A stretch of DNA of 64,000 nucleotides from Plazaster borealis (GCA_021014325.1 CM037476.1:17582827-17646826), one strand, 5' to 3'; positions 45,160-56,071 are shown, counted from the stretch's first letter. A program made the numbers and translations. The notes: generated from the letters alone by a model not told the origin.

Positions 45160-45205
45160 GTTTTTTAAGAGGGGTGGGGTGGGGTGGGGTGGGGTGATTT
45201 ACTTC
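45160..45205. repeat. GGGGT pentamer run
   Basis: Five or so consecutive ggggt units on the plus strand give four or more G-runs within 30 bp, which can form a G-quadruplex in principle. It lies in a dispersed repeat that also occurs without the expansion at 37150-37275. Confidence 0.7.
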
Positions 45206-45296
45206 TGTACAAGAGGGGAAGAGTGTGTTAGAGTATAGGAACATTTGTGCAGGGTGGGGGGGGGGGACTTCCTTTGCCACATAGTGGGCATAGACT

Positions 45297-45448
45297 TTTT
45301 CGCAAATACTCAGTACGCAGTCATTTGCCGTGGAATGAGGTGCATGCTGGTCTAGTTAGCGACACATTTTGATCGCTAACTAGACCAGCATGCACCTCAT
45401 TCCACGGCTAACGCATGCGCACGGAGTATTTGCGAAGTAGTCTATGCT
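45297..45448. repeat. Near-perfect 150-bp palindrome
   Basis: gcatagactttttcgcaaat on the left matches 'atttgcgaagtagtctatgc' on the right. The inner arm gtggaatgaggtgcatgctg plus gtctagttagcg (45347-45380) is exactly complementary to the block from 45376 on. The loop is only a few bases (acacattttgat). It is probably a young hairpin MITE. No coding potential. Confidence 0.9.
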
Positions 45449-45597
45449 GCAATGGTTTGGATCTTAACAACTTCATCAAGGTTATACACTGTTCTCGTGA
45501 GTGTTTCGGTTTAGCAGGGTGCCTACGAAGTACCAGTTTCAGGTTTGGATTAAGTTAGACTGTGCTGAATGCAATGACATTCAACAAATGAAAAGTG

Positions 45598-46372
45598 GGC
45601 CCAATTTCATAAAGCTGCTCTACCGGTGAGCAAGTTTGTTTTCCCCGCTTACTATAGCAGAAAAACCTGCGTAAGCAAATGTGTATTTCATAAACCAATC
45701 AAGAAGCTGTGACAGTGAGTGTGCGCGTCCACAATGGATTTACATTGTCGTGTCACTCATCTGCCTCCAGTTAGCGTGCCTTTTGCTCTGCTTACAGTTA
45801 GGGACATTGGATAAATTAAGAACGCGTTCGCATGCATGCCGTTGCGTGGCTGCACGGAGTCGTTCCAAAATCGCAGGGCCCCGTGCAACCATTGGATTTG
45901 CGCTCCAGTGATTATTAGGTTCCCTCATTATCGAACTCTATTGTTGGTGCCTTTTGTTGGTCGAATTACGCGGACAAGGCAGCTCGAAAGTAGCCCACAA
46001 AGGAGTGAAGGATTAGTGTTTGAGGTCTAGTTCACGTATGTATACCGGACAATAGTTTATCTAGTAAGCCGATTATACATGTAACTACAAAGTAACATTT
46101 GGCTTAAGCTGGCCAACAGCATTGTTCCTTTGTTATACAGTGAGTCTCCCTCAAGACCGGACCATTGCAGAAGAACGCGTTCCTATGCGTGACACTGGGT
46201 GGGTTTTCTTTTGTTTGAGCTTGCACGCATAGGAACGCGTCAGATTGCGGCCGTGCCCGTGACATAATTTATCCATGGTCCCTTAGCAGTGTTTATGAAA
46301 CAGAAATTCTGCTAATGGCCGCTCCGTAAGCAGAAAATTGTCTGCTTACAGGCTTTGTGAAATTGGGCCCTG
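45598..46372. mobile_element. GGGCCCAATTTCATAAAG palindromic element split by another element
   Basis: The left end 'gggcccaatttcataaagct' (45598) and the right end 'gctttgtgaaattgggccc' (46353-46371) are complementary. Between them, 45795-46287 is a second element with its own inverted ends (gggacattggataaatta / 'ataatttatccatggtccc'). GCTTAC blocks of the outer element are directly interrupted. Confidence 0.65.
45795..46287. mobile_element. Nested non-autonomous element, ~490 bp
   Basis: The ends are ttagggacattggataaatt and 'aatttatccatggtccctta', with the inner complementary blocks aacgcgttcgcatgc / gcacgcataggaacgcgt. Inserted in the element 45598-46372. No coding frame of known type. 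Confidence 0.6.
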
Positions 46373-46436
46373 GCTGGAAGAGAATCTCAAGAAGCATAAT
46401 GAAGTAAAACTGTGTTCATTAATAACGCTGTTTTTC

Positions 46437-46820
46437 TTAAAGGTAGTGTATACTTTTGGTAATTGTCAAAGACCAGTATTCCCACTTGGTGTATCCCAAC
46501 ATATGCATAAAATAACAAACCTGTGGAAATTTGGGCTCAATTAGTCATCGAAGTTGCGAGAAAATAATGAAAGAAAAAACTCCCTTGTTGCACAAATTTG
46601 TGTGCTTTCAGATGCCTGAGAAAGGCTTCAGGCCTGAAGTCTTTCTCAGATTCAAATATTTTAGTGAGAAATTACCTATTTCTCAAAAACTACTTACTTC
46701 AGAGGGAGTCGTTTCTCACAATGTTTTATACTATCAACAGCTCTCCGTTGCCCGTTACCAAGTAAGTTTTTATGCTAATATATCTTTTGAGTAATTACCG
46801 AACGTGTCCAGTGCCTTTAA
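46437..46820. mobile_element. MITE family A, copy 9 (centre type i)
   Basis: Begins ttaaaggtagtgtatacttt and ends aacgtgtccagtgcctttaa. The centre is ggcttcaggcctgaagtctt. Located between the two SH3BGRL-like genes, about 500 bp downstream of the stop of copy B. Confidence 0.85.
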
Positions 46821-47326
46821 CCCCAAGACTCAACTGACAAGAAGCATTCCAGTAGGCCTATCCTACAAAATACTACATTTCATGATATCCCAACACCTTA
46901 ACTGCTGGACTTCCGACAATATGGTATGTTAGGCCTCAAGCGCAACGGTTGGTTTGGTCCAGTAGCACTCCGTACTATGGCTAAAAATTAAGAAGCGCAA
47001 TACCCGGACCTCAGACGTGTCAAATTTCACTAAATGTACGCACACGTACAGGTCCACGCTTTATGTTTACTCGTTTGGCCGACAATGTCTGTACTAACTG
47101 CGGTCTTGAAAGCCGATGTGGCGATCACGTGAGTTGTCAAATATTTGTCCGACATCCGGGTGTTTTGAGCAAAAGTGACGTCATTAGAGCGGAGTGCTAT
47201 GAACCAAAATGGAACAATTTAAGCAACAGATGAATTTTTGGAGGATTCTGAGCTGTTAGAGTTATGTTAGTAAGAAATTCCTTTAGAAGGATGACGGATT
47301 TCTGTTCCGGATGCCGAAGGTGGACA

Positions 47327-50300
47327 CTACAGCTTGAGGAATTCATCCAGTTTCTCATTCTCGACAGCAGCATCAAATGCATCGAAATTCTACAAAAAAA
47401 TGAAAACAAGACAAAACATGAATTTATTAATTGAATTAAAAAGAAGATGATCTGCTCTGACTCTTAGTCTTGATTCAAGGCATTAACTCAGTATTCATTT
47501 ATTTATTCTGGTTGTGAAGCCAAGGTTTCTCAGAAAGGCGGAACTTAATCCCTATACTAGCCAAGAACCCCAATGGAGAGAAGACCAGGTAGGAACCCAT
47601 TTACTCCTGGGTGAAGAGAAGCAATTAAAGTTAAGTGTCTTGCCCAAGAACACTAGTGTCATGACCAGGATTTGAATCCACACCCTGATGACTTAACCAC
47701 CAGAACTTGAGTCCGGTATTTGTTTTCATACTATCAATAAAAATAATATTATAATAGTGGTTTCTTGTATAGTGCTCATACATGTGTCTGTCACGCAGTG
47801 GCGCTGTTGTTGATCGATAACATTATTGCCCCTGGTCACTGGGCCATTTATTTCATTCCTTAAACCATCTCAGCTCCCTGGGGAGTATAGAAACTGTGCT
47901 GCCAAGTATGTATTGCACAAAGCTAAATCAATCACAAGAATCGTCTCTACCCTTGCAGGTACCCATTTACTTCTGGGTGAAGAGAAGCAATAGACACAAT
48001 CGGCGACCGGCGTCACGTGACTTATAGTGGGTATACAATGTAAACAAACAGCGCGGTGTGTATGGAAAAACATGGTAGCATCCGAGTGCCACTGCTGTAA
48101 GGGGTCATGATTCATGTTGCATTTGTTGGTTGCAAGTTACAACACGATTTTAACTTTTCTAAATCCATCTGAAGTAAATATAATATTAATAATAATAATA
48201 ACGTAAACTTTTGTAGCGCCAAAATCCGTCAAAAAAGACGGAAGTGTGGCCAGTTTTGCAATTTTCAAACGTTGTCGAAATGGTTTGGTAAGCTCCGAAA
48301 AACAGTGGCACACAAACAATCCTGGAAGTTTTGTTTATAAAGGGAAGAGTCAGTGAAATCATACATGTAGCCGTGTTCAAGCAAATCAGAGGATGAGATC
48401 ATCATGTAGCCACGAATTTTTGTTTATGATATTCGATATAGGCATCATATTATTTTATGAGGGATTTTTAGTGGACATGCAAAGAAAATAGTTAGTCAAG
48501 ACCGGTTTATACGCACTCAGGGTGTTCAAAAGGCTTATAATTTGTTATGGTTTATATGAAGATTCCCCTCGTAACGAGTGAGAAAAAACGTTTGATGCGA
48601 CAAGTATAGTTCTTTTTAGAAAGGGGGGGGAAGAGAAAAAAACAGAGGAAGGGTCAAAGAAAAACCGCGGGAGGGCCGGGAGGGGCGGACGAAAAGGACA
48701 GACGGACCGAGGCAGAAACCAGAGGAGTGCCAAAGCACCGGCTCCGCCCAGACAGTCTGCAGAAAATTAATGATGAGTTGATGGGAGTGCGGGACTAAAT
48801 ATAACTATTTACGGCGGTAGCCAATGAGAGAAAGCAATCGGTATAGGGAATCGTTGTGTACTGTAACTTATGTCCCATGGCTCCGGTGAGGTCTCTGAAA
48901 ATGACCAAATTCGTGTATTGTTCAAGTTGGTAGGTTAAAAAGTCAGTAGGTGATGGTTAAAACAGAGCTTTTCTTCGATGTTTTCAAGCAAACTGCCGAC
49001 AATCCCATTGAGCTCCCCGTGCTTAAACACTGCGCGCGAGGGTTTGTTATGATTCTGTACCCACTATACGTCACGTGACCACCGCTAGCTGGAGTCGCCG
49101 ATTGTGTCTATTATAGTTAAGTGTCTTGCCCAAGAACACTACTGTTGTATTTATTCTGGTTGTGAAGCCAAGGTTCTTCAGAAAAGCGATCTTAATCACT
49201 ATACTAGCCAAAAACCTCATTGAGAGAACACCTGGAAGAAACCCATTTGTAACCATTTACCCCTGGGTGAAGAGACGCAATTGAAGTTAATTGTCTTGCC
49301 CAAAAACAACCGTGTCATGACCGGAATTCGAACCCACACCCTGATGACTCAGCCACCAGAACTTGACTCCGCTGCACTAGGTAGACCACTCGACAATGAC
49401 ACGCTAATTACACGCAGAAAACCGCATCTCAAAGTATTCTTACAATGTACCAAAATATTATTTAATAGCTTGGAATTCAGGGATCCATATTTGCTCCTTC
49501 CAAGCTCTACTGTCCATGCTTGGCTAACTGTAACCAAAGATGACAACATTTCTGATGCAAATATTTCTCAGTATGGTGAGAGCGTACAGCAGAGCTAACT
49601 GTTTCCCCAATAAGCTTTCAGAGGCAAACAAAATTAACTTAATTTAAAGGCACTGGACACGTTTTGGTAATTACTCAAAATATAAATTAACACAAAAACT
49701 TACTAGCAACGGAGAGCTGTTGATTGATAGTATAAAACATCGGAGAAACGACTCCCTCTGAAGTAATGTAGTTTCTGAGCTAAAATATTTGAATCTGAAA
49801 AAGACTTCAGGCCTGAAGCCTTTTTTAGGCGTCTGAAAGCACACACATTTGTGCAACAAGGGTGTTTTTCTTTCATTATTTTCTTGCAACTTCGGACAAC
49901 AATTGAGCCCAAATTTTCACATGTTTGTCATTTTATGCATATGTTGGGATACACCAAGTGAGAATACTGGTCTTTGACAATTACTAAACGTGTCCAGCGC
50001 CTTTTTTAAGTGTTAGTATAACCTAAAATTCCTACTCTTGAGAATTCGCCTTACCCCACAATAAACATCGTCGTTGAAGATTTGAGGCGGCAAGGCTTTG
50101 GGGTCGCACAACAATTCTCTCATCTTGTGTTTGGCATCTTGGTTTGTGGCTATGTCAATCTTTTCCAGATCATACCCTTTGGAAGACAGAATAAAATCAA
50201 TCTTCCGTTGATTTTTCTCCATCTGCATCAGTTTGGGAAGAGGAAAAGGAGTTGTTAAAATCTTTCAAAACTACCTGAGACACTTGTGCCAACTGCAAAG

Positions 50301-51191
50301 CACTATTTAGACTAGTTGCGATAATCGTAACCCTCCATCCTCCCGGGAGGATGGAGGGTTATGATTATCGCAATTAATATTTAGACTTTTGACGTTCCAT
50401 GCCCCTGCCTATTTATTGCCTTGGTGCAGAAAGGAAGTTGCTGGGTGTTTAGGGGGTTCGTTTAGGGGGGGGGGGGTGGGGAGTGAAGTAGGATGTGCAA
50501 AGGATATTTATAAACTCAATATAATACTGTTTCATTTTCATTTTCAGTGAATATTCCCTAGCTAGCTACTGTACTACAGACAGATTACTGCTGTAGTCTT
50601 TTTTTTACAAGCTTTCCAATGATACCAAATTTGTTGGGGTGCAGATATACCTGATTTGTGAAAGTTTGGAGAAACATTGTAAATTACCCATTGCACTCTC
50701 AAAATTTACAGAACAGAATGCTGTAAAATTTTCTAAAAACTAGTATTTACTAACAGACTAAATAAACTGAAGTTAACTCGGCCAAATTTTAAGATATCAA
50801 GCTGATTTTAAACACCATTTGTGTTTCTTTTTTTTTACAAGCTTTCCATCCATGATCCAGTGATACAAATTAAATTATGGGGATGCAGTAAAAACTATAA
50901 TATGTGCCGATCTCCCTAATTCCTGCAAGAGCAGTGACACAGTGTGACCATGGAGGCTACCTCCATGGTCACGGTGTGACAGACGGTCGACTCTTAATGG
51001 TAACGTTACGTTTGCCTCGCCTCTGGTCATGCTGGTGGTACACAAGCAACGCCAGTATCATAAACCATGGAGGTAAGGGAAGAAGAATAAACAATCATCA
51101 GATCATAAAACAAACACTGTTCCCGTAAAATCAACAACGAACCTACCTCTAACGTCGATGTAAGGGTGGAGTAGTATAATTTGATAACCAT
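47327..51191 (-). CDS. SH3BGRL-like protein, tandem copy B
   Basis: Three coding exons on the minus strand: 51147-51191 (MVIKLYYSTLTSTLE), 50055-50222 (MEKNQRKIDFILSSKG to NDDVYCG) and 47327-47389 (NFDAFDAAVENEKLDEFLKL, stop). Total 91 residues, identical exon lengths and phases to copy A. Features are the first strand VIKLYYS, a lysine-rich helix, KALPPQI with the cis-proline, and the DEFLKL terminal helix. Like the family, it has no CXXC. By hand alignment the long exon agrees with copy A at about 31 of 56 positions, so the duplication is old. The last exon matches the family pattern (DAFDAAVEN) better than copy A does. Splice sites are GT-AG. Confidence 0.93.
47506..47730 (-). mobile_element. 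tRNA-derived SINE, minus strand
   Basis: The complement shows ggattcaaatcctggtcatg as B box and the body 'gggcaagacacttaactt', 'gcttctcttcacccaggagt'. At the left end it carries 'ttctggttgtgaagccaagg', the tail of the other SINE family, so this is a composite or an insertion at the tail. Lies in intron 2 of copy B? No: it is just upstream (minus sense) of exon 3, hence in intron 2. Confidence 0.7.
47751..49140 (-). mobile_element. SINE interrupted by a 1.1-kb element
   Basis: The SINE body runs 47751-47991 (ctcccaggg-type block 'cagctccctggggagtatag', 'ggtacccatttacttctggg', gtgaagagaagcaat) and resumes at 49110 (tatagttaagtgtcttgccc). Undisturbed relatives at 47620 read gaagcaattaaagttaagtg, so the break lies exactly at caat|. 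Confidence 0.8.
47992..49109. mobile_element. ~1.1-kb non-autonomous DNA transposon in a SINE
   Basis: The terminal inverted repeats are agacacaatcggcgac on the left and gtcgccgattgtgtct on the right. The match continues inward through cacgtgac, tatagtgggta and a gcgcg block, about 60 bp in all. Comparison with intact SINE copies suggests a very short target duplication (AT). The interior has a purine-rich G/A tract (48620-48720) and no recognisable transposase. Lies in intron 2 of SH3BGRL-like copy B. Confidence 0.8.
49141..49412 (-). mobile_element. tRNA-derived SINE, minus strand
   Basis: Same composite as 47506-47730: 'ttctggttgtgaagccaagg' tail, then 'ggtgaagagacgcaattga' body, and the head complement ggtgtgggttcgaattccgg. 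Several small substitutions separate the two copies. Confidence 0.75.
49644..50009. mobile_element. MITE family A, copy 10 (centre type i)
   Basis: Begins ttaaaggcactggacacgtt and ends aacgtgtccagcgcctttt. The centre is acttcaggcctgaagccttt. It ends 46 bp before the splice donor of copy B exon 2, so it reaches close to the intron's 5' end. Confidence 0.85.
50316..50376. repeat. Perfect short hairpin
   Basis: ttgcgataatcgtaaccctc, then catcctcc, is followed at once by its complement ggaggatggagggttatgat and tatcgcaa, with two mismatches. There is almost no loop (cgg). About 60 bp. Lies in intron 1 of SH3BGRL-like copy B. Confidence 0.85.
50936..50988. repeat. Palindrome around CCATGGAGG
   Basis: gtgtgaccatggaggcta is followed by cctccatggtcacggtgtga. 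A similar pattern occurs at 8508-8532 and, in part, at 7079-7100. Lies about 160 bp inside intron 1 of SH3BGRL-like copy B. Confidence 0.75.
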
Positions 51192-52755
51192 GATTGCGTT
51201 TCAAAATGTACACTTTCGGAGCAAAACCCAAGAGAAATCTACCGAATGCCTAGCCTTCACACACCGTCCGTACTACTACACACAGCACCAAAGAAGGTTT
51301 GACAGATGTCCAGCGCGCACAAAACGTCGGTCGCCGACGGCTGATGGATGTCCACCGTGTTTTTGCATTCCAGCTACCACAAAATGCCCGAAGAGGGCAC
51401 TATTTTGCAGCCACGCTCACGCTGGCCACGCCTACATGCGCTTTTGATGATTGAACAGCCGTGAGAAAAACATCTAGCGCCGCCCTACCAGAGATCCTAC
51501 TACATTCTTTCACGTATTTTTTTCTTTCATAAGATTAAGAATGTCCCCTTTCCGGGGAAAATATTAAATTTAAAGAGGCGCTTGTTGGTGAACTGATGGC
51601 TTTCGCCAACTCATTTTGAATAATAATCTGACCATACAAGGACTGCTGTCCTTGATCTGTTCCTCCAAGTTGCTCTATGCTCGGAGGTAGGAATTGCTCT
51701 ATCTGACAATTATTAAGGCCGCTAAAAATTTAACACGAGCCGAAATTGCGCAAGGAATCTGTGTGCCGCCCTTGTGAAGCGCAAAAACAATAATGTTTTT
51801 GGATAAATCTGACCCTTTTAGTCGATAATAATGTCTAATCATAGAGATGGTCTACTCCCGAATTCACACTAGAAAGTCAATCATTGCAAGGTCGCACGGG
51901 TGCGGCCCATCGGAGCCAGTTCGTGGCCCTTGAAAACTAAACACATTGTGGCTGAATGTGTGGATGGCGTCACGTTATAGTAACTAATTGCCATCCCATC
52001 CCATCCAGTTGCCTTGTGAACAGCTGTGCCCAGTTGCGACTGTTGCTCGTCCATGATTCAAGAGAGACGAAGAACTGATTGCTTTTGCAGGTGATGTAAT
52101 TAGATATATCACCTCATGTGCAAGTTATGTAGCTATGTTAGCAATCCGAGAAAGAAGCTGTTAATTCCCTTTAATGGGAACATCCACCCCACACTAGGCG
52201 GCTGGATCTGACCCCCCGCAAAAGAATCATTATTTTGCTCAGTCTCCATCTTTTCAATTGTTTTGACGTGGCTTTTAAAGGCGGGGCGGGGCGGGGCGTG
52301 GCGGGGCGGGGCGGTCAGGGAATCCACTTTGAAACGTAAAGCCATACGAAAAAAAAAAACACCTTTAAAAAACCCCGGTAAGGATTACGGGTTTTAGGGG
52401 GCCGGGCCTTTGAAGTGCTCCCCTCATTTAGGCTTTAGTTCTCAATGACATCAATATTTTAACTAATCTATATGAAAATATGTAAAACAACGAACTTAAA
52501 AACAGTTTTATTTTTATATTTGTTGGTGGGGAAGACATAATGTGAAACTAATTGAATAGACAATAATGATTTTGGTAGTCTTGAAATGTTTTGTGGGTTT
52601 TTTTTTTTGGTTTTTTTAATTGTCAGTTTTTTACATGGATATTATGTTGTTTTGAGGATTGGTACTGGCGTGGGTATTGGGGAACTTTATTAGTCAGCTT
52701 TGACATTTAAGACTGATATGTTGTTCTTCAAATTCTTTTTAGGGAGTTTAGTAAT
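51192..52755. other. Upstream region of SH3BGRL-like copy B
   Basis: No gene recognised. CG-containing DNA at 51290-51440 is the likeliest promoter. At 52278-52313 the run gcggggcggggcggggcgtg plus ggcggggcggggcgg has many GC-box matches and could form a G-quadruplex. The rest is AT-rich with T-runs. Confidence 0.4.
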
Positions 52756-52971
52756 ATGACTTTCAAAACTTTTCATCCCGACAAGCGGGTGGTGAATATT
52801 TTCCTCTTTAAAGTTGTGAAATATGATGGTGAGAGATATAACAAAACTGAATATGATCCGTATCATCCGGGATTATTTTCAACATCCATGATTTTCAAGA
52901 TCGATGTTTGGGATGTCTGTATAGAAATTATCGATCATAAGCATACCCCCTTTTCCTGCATTTGCATTTGA
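52756..52971 (+). other. Unassigned open frame
   Basis: 72 codons starting MTFKTFHPDKRVVNIFLFKV, with balanced amino-acid use and no repeat content, but no domain I recognise. No confident splice partner was found within several kilobases. It may be a remnant of a transposable element or a chance frame. Confidence 0.15.
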
Positions 52972-53639
52972 TCACATCGGCTCTGAGAATTTAAAGCGTC
53001 GGAGATGTCTGCCTCCTAGACGTCTAGGATTGAATATATGATTTTAATGAATACCCTCTCTGTCTAACTTATACTGGGCATAAAAAGAACAAAACCCATC
53101 GTGTAGCAGGTGCTTTGGGCGATGACGTTTCACTGGTACTCGGTAATGTACACATACAAATCCCACGGAACGTTTTGTGCACCAGCGGTCTATTGTTTTC
53201 TCATTCCAGACAATCTCCATAGCAAGTAAACAGCGCTCGCGCAATGCATGCCATTCCTTGACCTACATCCAAAGCAGTTTCAGCGATTTTCTTCAATGTA
53301 CTGTGACTTGTTATAAAACATGGCTATAAAACTGTCAGCCTTTGACATAAACAATTCATAGATTGTTAATACCAATTTGGCTGAGTGATAATTAGCGCTC
53401 CATCCATGTTCGTCAAATGGTGCCAGGTAAATTTGTTAGCTGCTTTTTATCTTTAACTTTCGTAAAAATTCAAAAATGCCGAATGATAAGATAATGTTTA
53501 TTTTGTGCAGCTCATACAGCTAGTACAGCATGCACAGACAGGCCTATTTTCATTAATAATTAATATTTGATGTTTGACAATGTTCAGTGACAATGTGTTA
53601 GCCTACTGACAGTTTGATATTTAATAAGATTACTTATTC

Positions 53640-54559
53640 GGGTACCGGTCAACTCGGTCCGAGGTCAACTCGGTCCGAGTCAACTCGGTCCGAAGTCAAC
53701 TGGATCTGAAGTCATCTCGGTCCGAAGTCATCTCGGTCCGAAGTCAAGTCGGTCCGAAGTCATCTCGGTCCGAAGTCAACTCGGTCCGAAACATTAAATA
53801 AAGTGTGGTTGACGGGGAAGTGGCGGGACAGATTTATCTCGACGCTGTAACTCAGAAATTAATAAACATCACCGTTTAAAAAAGACAATTTTCTAAAACA
53901 TAATTTAGGTAAACTTAAATGAAAGAAAATGGTAGAAAATGAACTTTCCCTTGCAGTTTTTGTAAGACATTTTTCTTTCTTTTGTATGGTTTAAAATTTC
54001 TATAAGGGAATTTTACTTGTATTTTTTACATATTATACCTTTTTTTATTATATAATGATAGGCCTAATTAAGTTCAGTTAAATTGGAAAACCAAACATAC
54101 TCTTTGTGGTTCTAAATTGTTATGAAATATTTATCATTTGGTATTCTTTATTGTGTAGTATTTATTATTAGAAAGTTTTGTTTATATTACTTTCAATCAA
54201 ACATTCTCCTTTAATTGTCCTACATTATTTATTTTATGTGTTTTAATTTACTGGGAATGAAACATTTATCTTCTTTTTTCGGAATAAAAAAAGTCATACA
54301 CTAACTGCAAAATATTTATTTTTTTAATGCTGATTATTACTTTTAGGCCCTTTTAATTTACGAGATTACATAGTAAGCATAGTGCAAACAATTTCGGACC
54401 GAGTTGGCTTCGGACCGAGTTAACATCGGACCGAGTTAACATCGGACCGAGTTAACATCGGACCGAGATGACTTCGGACCGAGTTGACTTTGGACCGAGT
54501 TGACTTCGGACCGAGTTGACTCGGACCGAGTTGACTACGGACCGAGTTGACCCATAACC
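53640..54559. mobile_element. TU-like foldback element with tandem-repeat inverted ends
   Basis: The left end holds about nine copies of a 15-16-bp unit, gtcaactcggtccgaa (53647-53790). The right end holds about ten copies of its complement, ttcggaccgagttgac (54393-54553). The interior, about 600 bp, is AT-rich and non-coding. Outermost bases gggtacc and ggttatggg (complement of the right end) are similar. The octamer ACTTATTC lies directly outside both ends (53632-53639 and 54560-54567), as an 8-bp target duplication would. Sea urchin TU elements have the same plan: inverted ends built from ~15-bp tandem repeats and 8-bp duplications. Confidence 0.85.
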
Positions 54560-55539
54560 ACTTATTCACTCTAGTCACCACTTCTTGCTTTGATACAAAG
54601 AAAATCTGGGGAACTTGGTCTGTCAACTCAATGAGTTGCTTCAATTCAATTCAAATGTGGAATTCACAATGAATCGCTGACAACGCTGTTGCTTTGTCAG
54701 TCGTGGACTCATTGGCGGTCGGTCGCACCATGGTCGCACTAAAATTTGTAAAAAGCTGACAACTGACAACACCTGATGGCAACTGCTGACAACAATTTTT
54801 ATGCAATTGAATAAAAAAACCAAGTTAGAAAAAAACATTAGGGCACGAGAATGAAGATTTGCTTCCACCGCCTGCATGCCTGAAAAGCTACCGCTTGAAA
54901 ATTTTCATTATTAATTTTTTTTTCTTTATTTAAAAAAAATAAATCACTTTTATCACAGAAATTCTGTTCCAAATCGCCCACAGTGGAAAGACCCAGTGTC
55001 GCAGCGTCGTCGGGTCTCAGGCAGGGTTGTCACTAGCCCAAATTTAGTGCCGGCTAATTTTCTGATCGCAAACGTAGCGAATTGTCCTTGAATGGTTTCA
55101 AAGAACTAATGTTTTTAAAATTAGCTGTAGAGTTAATCTTCAAAATATCAACATATCTGTTTGTGAATTTTGTTTATTTATACAGTAAAAAGTGGTTTAA
55201 ACCTCATGTTTTTGACATACATGAACTTGCCATATTCCCGTCATATTATGTCTGTGCAAATGATCATTTTGAGTTGCAATCTGGTCAAAGTGTTGACGCT
55301 ACCTAGAATCTACACAAGTTTCTCATGTACAGTGTATACGATCATGTTCCATGTATAAATGCATCCAAAATATTATTATTATTTATTTGACCAAGACGAT
55401 ACATTGGCAACGAAATAAGTACGTATGAACATTAAAGAAAAAGTAAGCAAAACAAGTAAAACAAATAAGTAACAATAAGAAAACCTTTCTAAAGACCGTG
55501 CAAGTCTCGCAAGTATTCAAACATGTTTAGCACATTGCT

Positions 55540-55925
55540 TTAAAGGCAGGGTATCCTTTTGGTAATTGTCTAAGACCAGTATCCTCACTTGGTGTTATGT
55601 ATCCCAACATGTATGCATAAAATAACAAACCTGTGAAATTTTTGGCTCCATTGGTCATCAAAGTTGCAAGAAAATAATGAAAGAGAAAACACCCTTGTTG
55701 CATAGAATTGTTCGCTTTCAGATGCCTGAGAAAGGCTTCATGCCTGAAGCTTTCCTCAGATTCAAATCTTTTGGTTGAAAAATTACTCTCTCTATAGAAA
55801 CTACTTTTCTTCAAATGGGGTCATTTCTAACAATTTTTTATAATATCAACAGCTCTCCAGTGCTTTTTACCAAGTAATTTTTATGGTCATTAAAACTTGT
55901 GGAGAAATTATGCTGCCTTTTTAGC
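55540..55925. mobile_element. MITE family A, copy 11 (centre type i, diverged)
   Basis: Begins ttaaaggcagggtatccttt, has the centre ggcttcatgcctgaagcttt, and the right end is badly eroded (after atcaacagctctccagtg). It is the oldest-looking copy. It lies about 150 bp before the LCA5 start. Confidence 0.75.
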
Positions 55926-56071
55926 ACATAAAGGAAAAAAACACAGTATATTATGACCCAAAACAAAATTGAATTAAACAAATATATCATCTTTCCTTTT
56001 AATCCGTCAAGGTTCACTCCTAATCAAGACATCTTGCTGAGAAACGTCAAAGGGAAACTTCAACCTGAGTG

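Noticed and set aside
52756..52971. Additional gene between SH3BGRL-like copy B and LCA5
   Set aside because: A single 72-codon frame without splice partners or recognisable motif; kept only as a low-confidence entry.
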